Assembly: GCA_026119855.1 (NCBI GenBank)
Contig: JAOWBW010000867.1
Span: forward strand, 310,001-374,000
Source: Campanula takesimana
Taxonomy: Eukaryota > Streptophyta > Magnoliopsida > Asterales > Campanulaceae
DNA: 64,000 bases
Reading direction: 5' to 3'
The notes under the pieces are model-generated. The model was not told where the DNA came from and ran no database searches. It saw nothing but the letters and a program-made list of their open reading frames with translations. Of this stretch, positions 58,297 through 64,000 are shown piece after piece; within the stretch, counting starts at the first letter, position 1, and the number at the start of each line of letters is the position of its first letter. The position numbers were made by a program, and so were the translations under genes.

Positions 58297-60030
58297 CCCT
58301 GTTTACAGAAACCTGCAGATTGTCTGCAAACTATAGTTTTTCACCTCATAATAAGTCAAATTGATCTTTAATTATCCTTCTGGATTATGTGCTAGAAACA
58401 GTTGCGCTTACACTGAATTGAGATTCGTCTAAGGAGGTTCGTTATACCATATGAGATATGGAATGAAAGAAAACTTGGTTTGTCTTTCATAAATATTTGT
58501 GATATGATGCTTTTGAGAAAGGTGTTGTCTTGTACAAAATCACACCTAAATCTAATAAATGTATTTTCATGGGATATCTTAATGATATTGATTTTACATC
58601 CTTAAAGAGTACAAATCGCTTGTTACTCTAAATATCACTTTCTAGATAAATCGTTTATCTCTAAAGAACTAGTGGGAGTAACATGTATCTTGAAGAGTTC
58701 GAGACCCAGAAAATGACGTAGAACCTGAGATGGAAGTTGAACAAAGTTTCACAAGGAGTTGTGGAAATTCGTCAAGTATTCACAAGTTATTTGCATATAT
58801 GATAAGTCTATAACAAGAAATATTGATTTCTCGTAATAGAATGTAATAAGAAAGACATCATTGAGAATGATTGACCTATCACCTATCAAGATGCAAATTA
58901 CGCTCCGAATTTAGATCAATGAATTGGAGTCATAAAATCTAAAAGTGCAATCCATGTATCATAATCAAGTTTCAAACTTGATTGTTCTACCCCTAAGGCT
59001 TAAAAACCATAGGATAGAAAATGAGTTTTCTTGGAGAAAACGGACATGGATCGCAAGGTGCATATTGATTAAGCAAGACTGATTGAGAAAAGTTAATTCA
59101 TAATATCGATTATGATGAAACTTTATCACATGTAGTCATGCTTAATGTTATTAGAATTCTAATTGTCATGACCTCATATTGCGAATATGAAATATGACAA
59201 ATGTATGTTAAAACTATATTCCTTAACAGGAACATACTTTAGGATGTGTTTGATACAACCTAAAAGTTTTGACTAATCCATAAAATTCAAAAAATATGCA
59301 AGTTGCAGAAATCCATGAGATGGATTGAAGCAAACAACTTGGAGTGAAATTTCATTTTGATATAGTATTCAAAGAGTTTGAATTCATCAAAGATGAGACT
59401 TGTGATTACAATAATTTAGTGGGAGCGTAACAGTATTCCTAGTCTAATATATGTGGTTGACATATAATTCATTTTGAAAGGGTTTCAAAATGAAAGACTT
59501 GGATAAAGCTGCATATACCCTTGGACTGATTTATGAAAATAAATCTAAAAGGTTGATTAGTTAAAGTCAAAGTACTAATACAGACAAGATAGTGAAAAGT
59601 TCACTATGCAAGACTCTTTGAGAGGTTACTTCCAAAAGTCTAATGGCATTAATCTTTGCAAGATTTAGTCTTACTGGAAGACTAATGAGCAAGAGTACAT
59701 GATTAGGATTCCATATGATTCGGAAATTGGATCTATCATGTAAGCCATATTGATGTGCTAAGACCGGATGTCTCATATACTTGGAGTATGATGAGATGAT
59801 ACCAATCGGATCCTAGTGACAGTCACTAGATAAGAAACACCCTTATGTTCTTTTAAAGGAACAAAAGGATGCGTTTTTGATCTTTGATGGAGTAAAAGAT
59901 GATCTTGTAATAGTTACATAGATTCATTCTTACAAACCAACAAAGATAAATATTGCAGTATAAATACATGTTTATATTTAATAATGGTGTTAGAGGAGTT
60001 CTAAATACACCATTACTATTCTACAAAAGG

Positions 60031-60094
60031 CTTAATTGAAACAGTTTTCTAGTTGCATCCCATGGGATGCAACTAGAAAACTGTTTCAATTAAG
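60031..60094. repeat. 64-bp perfect palindrome
   Basis: Two 32-base arms with no spacer, from CTTAATTGAAACAG to its complement CTGTTTCAATTAAG, centred on CCCATGGG at 60062/60063. It lies in the RT-RNase H remnant of Copia-T. Confidence 0.95.
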
Positions 60095-60391
60095 ATAATA
60101 ATTAGTAAACTAGAAATCGTTTCTAGTGTCACTAATTCAATGGACCTTCATTGTGCCAATAATTTTTATTGCACAATTCAAAGGCTAATGTCTTATCTAA
60201 ACATATGCTCGGACGTTTCTATCTTATTCGAGAAATCGTCAAAGATGGGAGATGTCAAAATATGCAAAATAGCATATGATGATAACAAGGATAATCATCC
60301 TACATAATCTCACTTGCAATTATGATGGAGATCATAACTAGATCAATGGGTATTGGATACGCGTTGATTGGACCTAGTGCAAGTGGGAGAT

Positions 60392-61776
60392 TGTTGGATA
60401 TTATGCCCTAGGCCCTTGAGAAAGTCCTATGCATTATATCATAGCTTCATTATTATAGAGATAACAAACTCAATTATCATATCTTTTGCATGTTTATTAT
60501 AATAATCATTGTCCCTAGCACTTATGAAGGGCTAGCATGAGTTTAATGGATAATCATGTGATGATTATGGTGCATAGGATGCGGATTAAACTTGTGGGTA
60601 CTTGTTGGAGAACAAGGTACTGGATAGACCCGTTATGAGATTTATGTCATTGTCAAATGTCATAATTAAATCTCTTGATATTCATGCCATTTGAATCCTT
60701 AGACCTGAGATTATCATTGTCTTCCACATGATGAACATTATGTTTGACATAGTCAAACGCTACCTTTAACCGGGTAGTTATAAAGGCTATGATTGGCATG
60801 AACGGATTCTTGTAGGGAAGAATGATAAGTCAAGATGGGATTTGTCCTTTTTCAAAAGAGATATCTGCTTGGCCACTCGATGAGTGAGATTGATGATAGT
60901 GCATGGCCATGCCCAAATGAATTGATGTGTTTAATGTCATTTGATCATATCAATCTACTCGGGATAGAGAAAGCATTGGACAACATAAGTTGACGTGGAC
61001 CATGACTTATGTCCAATATGATATCGCGTGACAAAGGGATTGTGATATGTTCTATACGGTAACTTTGGACTTTCAAAGTTATACTAATTGGGTAGTCATA
61101 ATGGCTTGCTAGAGTTCGCTTATGACTTACGGGTTCTGAATGGTTCGGACTCGTTGCCAACTTAGTATAATCCTATTGGGTCACACACAATAGAACGGAT
61201 TAAAAAAGGCTAAAATCTGGGAATTGGAAAACTGGCCACCGTACGTCTCATTAGGCACCGTACGGCTCCCTCATGGCCGTACGGTCGCCCCCCCGTAACT
61301 GTCCAGTTTGTTCAGTTTTCTTGTACGACAAGGAATCCCGATCCCAACCGAATTAGGTCAGACCCTCATATAAGATATGCAGCCGGTTTGACAGCCTCCA
61401 ACGTTGATTTTGGAAATCAATACACATTGTTTTAGAAATAATAAAATATAGAGAGGCAAGATTATTTATTTTGAGATTGAGAATCATCAAAATACAATAA
61501 TCAATGGAGCAAAATAATTCCTACGAAGAAATCGTTTCTTCACCAAGACTTGGATCTAGCAATCAATCAAGAAGGTGTTCTTGAGTCCGTTCGACGTGTG
61601 GATACCGGTAGAGGGTGTTTGCTATTCAACACCTAAAGTTCGTGTTCATGGAATCGATCTTCAAGGGTATGTTTCTTTCATCTTGTATTTAATTTAATTA
61701 ACATGCACGGATCCAGGCTCATGGGTGTTTGATCTTATGTATAATTCCACTGCGCATGATGCATCAAAACCCAACA
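60392..61776 (+). repeat. 3' LTR of Copia-T
   Basis: 1,385 bp. Words CCGTACGT, CCGTACGG and CCGTACGG have centres at 61242.5, 61261.5 and 61280.5, exactly 19 bp apart. Differs from the 5' LTR at dozens of sites, so it is older than S1 or LARD. Confidence 0.92.
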
Positions 61777-61781
61777 GGTGT

Positions 61782-62582
61782 AATACCTTCAAAAATCCAT
61801 TTGTTCCTTACACACCATAAATTCCAGCAAATCATCCTAGGGAGGATAGAAAAAAGCCACTTGCTAAGAGGAGATGTAATTTTAGGAACCTCAAACCACC
61901 ATGCACAAAGAAGCTGTCTAAGTTGCCCATTCGAAGAGTTCCACCAAGTAGATGCCCAAAATGATTCCAAACTATTTGAGCCAAGTCGCCAAACACCAAA
62001 ATATGATCTATAGATTCACTTTGAGGGGAGATGCAGCAAGAACACCTAGAGACCACTTGAATTCATCATTTTTGAAGAGCATCATCCGTGGGCAACCGTC
62101 TATGTAAGGCCCTCTAAAGAAGAATAGACATTTTAGTTGGCAAGTTCTTATGCCAAATTCTTTTGAAAACCAAGTTGGATGCATGATCATAACGACATTC
62201 ACGCCAAGCATAATGAGTAGAGAAGTTTCCCGAGGCCGATGGTTTCCAAATGAGAGAATCTCTGTCCCATTAAGCAGAATATGTTGATCATTAATAAGGG
62301 TGATGAGCTTCCCTCCAAACTGATCTTGAATATGATCAACCCGAGGATATGAGTTCTCAAACAAAGTAAAAATCTCAATATGCTCATGAGGGAGATTAGG
62401 AAGGGGACCATCCAGCCATTTTTCAAGAATGGAAAGAAAACCTTGCCCAACTCTCTAACCTATTATGTCCTTCATGTAGTATTTAACATTAATCATTCTT
62501 TTCCACACATGCGAGGCAAAGCTTGTACGAACTACATCCATAGGGTGTGTTGGGTATGCTTATCACTTAGCCCTCCTACTTT
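61782..62582 (-). pseudogene. LINE-2, zf-RVT region
   Basis: Reads SFASHVWKRMINVKYYMKD near 62520, the counterpart of SHVWRRMLGAKD in LINE-1, then SRCSCCISPQSESIDHILVF (zf-RVT Cys/His region), LAQIVWNHFGHLLG and MICWNLWCVRNKWIFEG. Several frameshifts. The RT part would lie to the right of X2, outside the window. Confidence 0.82.
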
Positions 62583-62752
62583 TGTTAGAATTGATTGATA
62601 CCATAACCTATGAGTATTTTTATGGACTTTAGGACCTCATGTAAAGAAGTTTATAACTTCAATTTTTAGCTAAGTCCTTGTTATAGTATAGGCTTAGATT
62701 ATAGGACTTGAAGCTTTAAGATCGAAGATTTCCTAAGCAGGATTCGTTTCAC

Positions 62753-62940
62753 TGCGCAGGATGTTCTCTGCGCAGGTCGCCACTGCGCATAAATATCTTG
62801 CGCAGCCCTTGACCCTGCTCAGTTTTTAAGATCTTATTTCCTAAACTCCAAAGAGATCTTTTTTGTGACCAAGCATGGTGCGCATGCTGCTCATGGGCTG
62901 AATCCATGTGCGCCGGCAATGCGCATGCCTTTTGTGCGCG
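62753..62940 (+). promoter_or_regulatory. X2 word array (TGCGCA)
   Basis: TGCGCA starts at 62753, 62769, 62784 and 62799 (16, 15, 15 bp apart), again at 62879 and 62920, with variants TGCGCC at 62909 and TGCGCG at 62935. Upstream of the TATA box in U3. Confidence 0.6.
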
Positions 62941-63168
62941 GACACAACCTTGGTCAAGTTCCTCATCTCCTGATCTCACCTTCTAGAAAGTTTGGAAAAC
63001 GCCTAGAAGATGCTCGCTTATTAAAAAGCTGAGGTGTGCACAAACGACAAATTCTGCACACTCAGCATAGCCAACGGTGGAGATGCACTCAAACATAATA
63101 TCTCAAATGAAGACAGCTGTCAACCTTCTAGAAGAAGCTTTTGAATTTGGTCTTCATGCTCAGTCTCC

Positions 63169-63325
63169 AACGGCTCTAAATCACCTGCGCACCAATCATA
63201 TTGTGCCAGGTCATCATCTTTGATCAGAGCCCCAACGGCTATAAAGGACACCTGCGCAACCAATCATGTTGTGCCAGCTCATTGTCCTTGCTCTGAGCTC
63301 CAATGGCTATATTCAAGCTCTCAGC
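63169..63325 (+). repeat. X2 direct repeats upstream of the TATA box
   Basis: Two to three imperfect units of 62-68 bp begin CTCCAACGGCT (63169), CCCAACGGCT (63231) and CTCCAATGGCT (63299), with CACCTGCGCA, CCAATCAT and TTGTGCCAG inside. The CCAAT-containing unit ends 20 bp before TATAAATA. Enhancer-like arrangement. Confidence 0.65.
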
Positions 63326-64000
63326 TATAAATAGCCTGCTCATCTTCATTTCCAAACTGCCTTTGAAGCTACCTTCGAATTCAGCCCTTTTCATCGGCCC
63401 TTGATCATCTTCTTTGATCAAGCACCTCTTGTTGGCCATTATGCTTCAGAGCTCGAGTTTCATGCTTCACTGAGTAACCATGAAGATCTGAAGACTGCTG
63501 CTTAGTTTTTCCAGATTCTTTAGAACAGCCTTCAAGATCTTCAATCCTTCAAAACTTCTGCTCATATCACAAAGCCTATATCACCAGAATTCTTGGTGCT
63601 CTTCATCTTTCATATTCATAGAGCCCAGAATTTCTGTCACACACACACCTCTTGAAGCTTTGATCATTTTGATTGAACTTCTTGAGATACACCGGTTTAG
63701 TCTAGGATTTGTTCTTCATAGATAATAGATCTTGAGTTAGTATTGAGCTCAAATGTTGTAATTTGTATTACTCTCTCATATAATAAGATCTCCATTAGAA
63801 ATCCAAGACTAACCATCTTGGTAGAGGATGTAGATCTTTCTTCGATCGAACCTCTCCAAATAGCTTGTTCATTACTTATTGCATATTCCCTGCTTAACTT
63901 TTTATGAACTGCTTTGTTTGATCTTTCAGATTGCCACTCTTTGATGCTATAATTGTTATTGCTCATTTTGCCTTAGAATCCCATTTTGCGCCACTCTTTA

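Larger units (their letters stand above)
57860..60360 (+). pseudogene. Copia-T pol remnants
   Basis: By eye, short stretches in shifting frames fit copia pol: CDICESWK and ELIHIDVCSSLK (pre-integrase and integrase start, 57980-58100), a DKCYFVGY-like stretch near 58560, then MLNVIRILIVMTSYCEYEIW and QMYVKTIFLN (RT) near 59150-59230, and a weak RNase H end near 60240-60300. Many small deletions and stops. Between 55089 and 57860 the eroded gag cannot be read with confidence. Confidence 0.6.
53703..61776 (+). mobile_element. Copia-T: Ty1/copia element, both LTRs, decayed interior
   Basis: 8.07 kb with perfect 5-bp duplication GGTGT (53698-53702 and 61777-61781). LTRs TGTTGGATATT...CCCAACA, primer site TGGTATCAGAGC at 55077-55088, polypurine tract AAGTGGGAGAT before 60392. 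The interior holds only eroded gag-pol. It lies within LINE-2. Confidence 0.94.
62583..64000 (+). mobile_element. X2: Sirevirus-type LTR, cut by the window edge
   Basis: TGTTAGAATTGATTG and TATGGACTTTAGGACC match the start of the S1 LTR read in reverse; ACTAACCATCTTGGTAGAGG near 63810 matches its R-U5. It shares 63620-63900 with X1. TATAAATA at 63326-63333 marks the promoter. Its 3' end lies beyond the window. Confidence 0.8.

Overview
The window is plant nuclear DNA made almost entirely of transposable elements nested inside one another. I see no host protein gene, rRNA or functional tRNA. Tat/Ogre and Tekay Ty3/gypsy elements, Sirevirus-type and other Ty1/copia elements, plant L1 LINEs with an RNase H domain, hAT, CACTA and Mutator elements, AT-rich spacers and GT-AG introns all point to a large, repeat-rich flowering-plant genome, probably a eudicot. 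The species cannot be named from this sequence.

Layout, outermost to innermost (names are mine). C0 is an old plus-strand copia remnant (43323-43537, 48742-48948). It was hit by Tat-D (minus; LTR 42379-43322), by LARD (minus, non-autonomous, 43538-48736) and by LINE-2 (minus; 48949-49201, 53097-53702, 61782-62582). Tat-D holds Tat-A (plus), whose integrase lies at 16905-17118 and 20811-21349, antisense genes at 21790-25823 and 3' LTR from 27621. Tat-A was hit by X1 (a Sirevirus-type LTR; 4077-4240 and 16431-16904), by hAT (17119-20802, itself carrying a LINE tail), by a CACTA MITE (26943-27559) and by Sirevirus S1 (28632-41471). X1 holds Tat-C (minus, 159-4076, with a copia LTR at 1-158) and LINE-1 (minus). 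LINE-1 holds a full Tekay chromovirus (7306-16129). LINE-2 holds a solo LTR (49202-53091, with a Mutator-like element inside), Copia-T (53703-61776) and X2, a Sirevirus-type LTR running off the right edge. Most boundaries are fixed by target-site duplications read directly: GATAA, GACATCAG, AGT, CACGC, GCCTC, ATAAG, TTTTTACCTT and GGTGT.

S1 (gag-pol plus an env-like gene), the hAT transposase, Tekay and LINE-1 are the most complete coding units, but all carry stops or frameshifts. Tat-A carries two antisense genes downstream of pol; one has a readable four-exon structure and resembles plant-mobile-domain proteins.

The main novelty is regulatory. Nearly every LTR family here has its own short CG-containing word, repeated 2-6 times at 15-30 bp spacing in front of a TATA box: CTCGTACGAG in Tat-A, CCGTACGG in Copia-T, GCGGYCGCCCA in Tekay, TGGCCRCCCGGCC in Tat-C, CGCCTC in Tat-D, TGCGCA in X2, AACCG/AACCGC in S1. 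Tat-A reuses its word before both antisense genes, and S1 has a six-hairpin array before its env-like gene. Separately, a two-stem RNA-like motif (GAACTACG...CGTAGG) recurs in sense orientation in three element families with compensatory changes in its inner stem.
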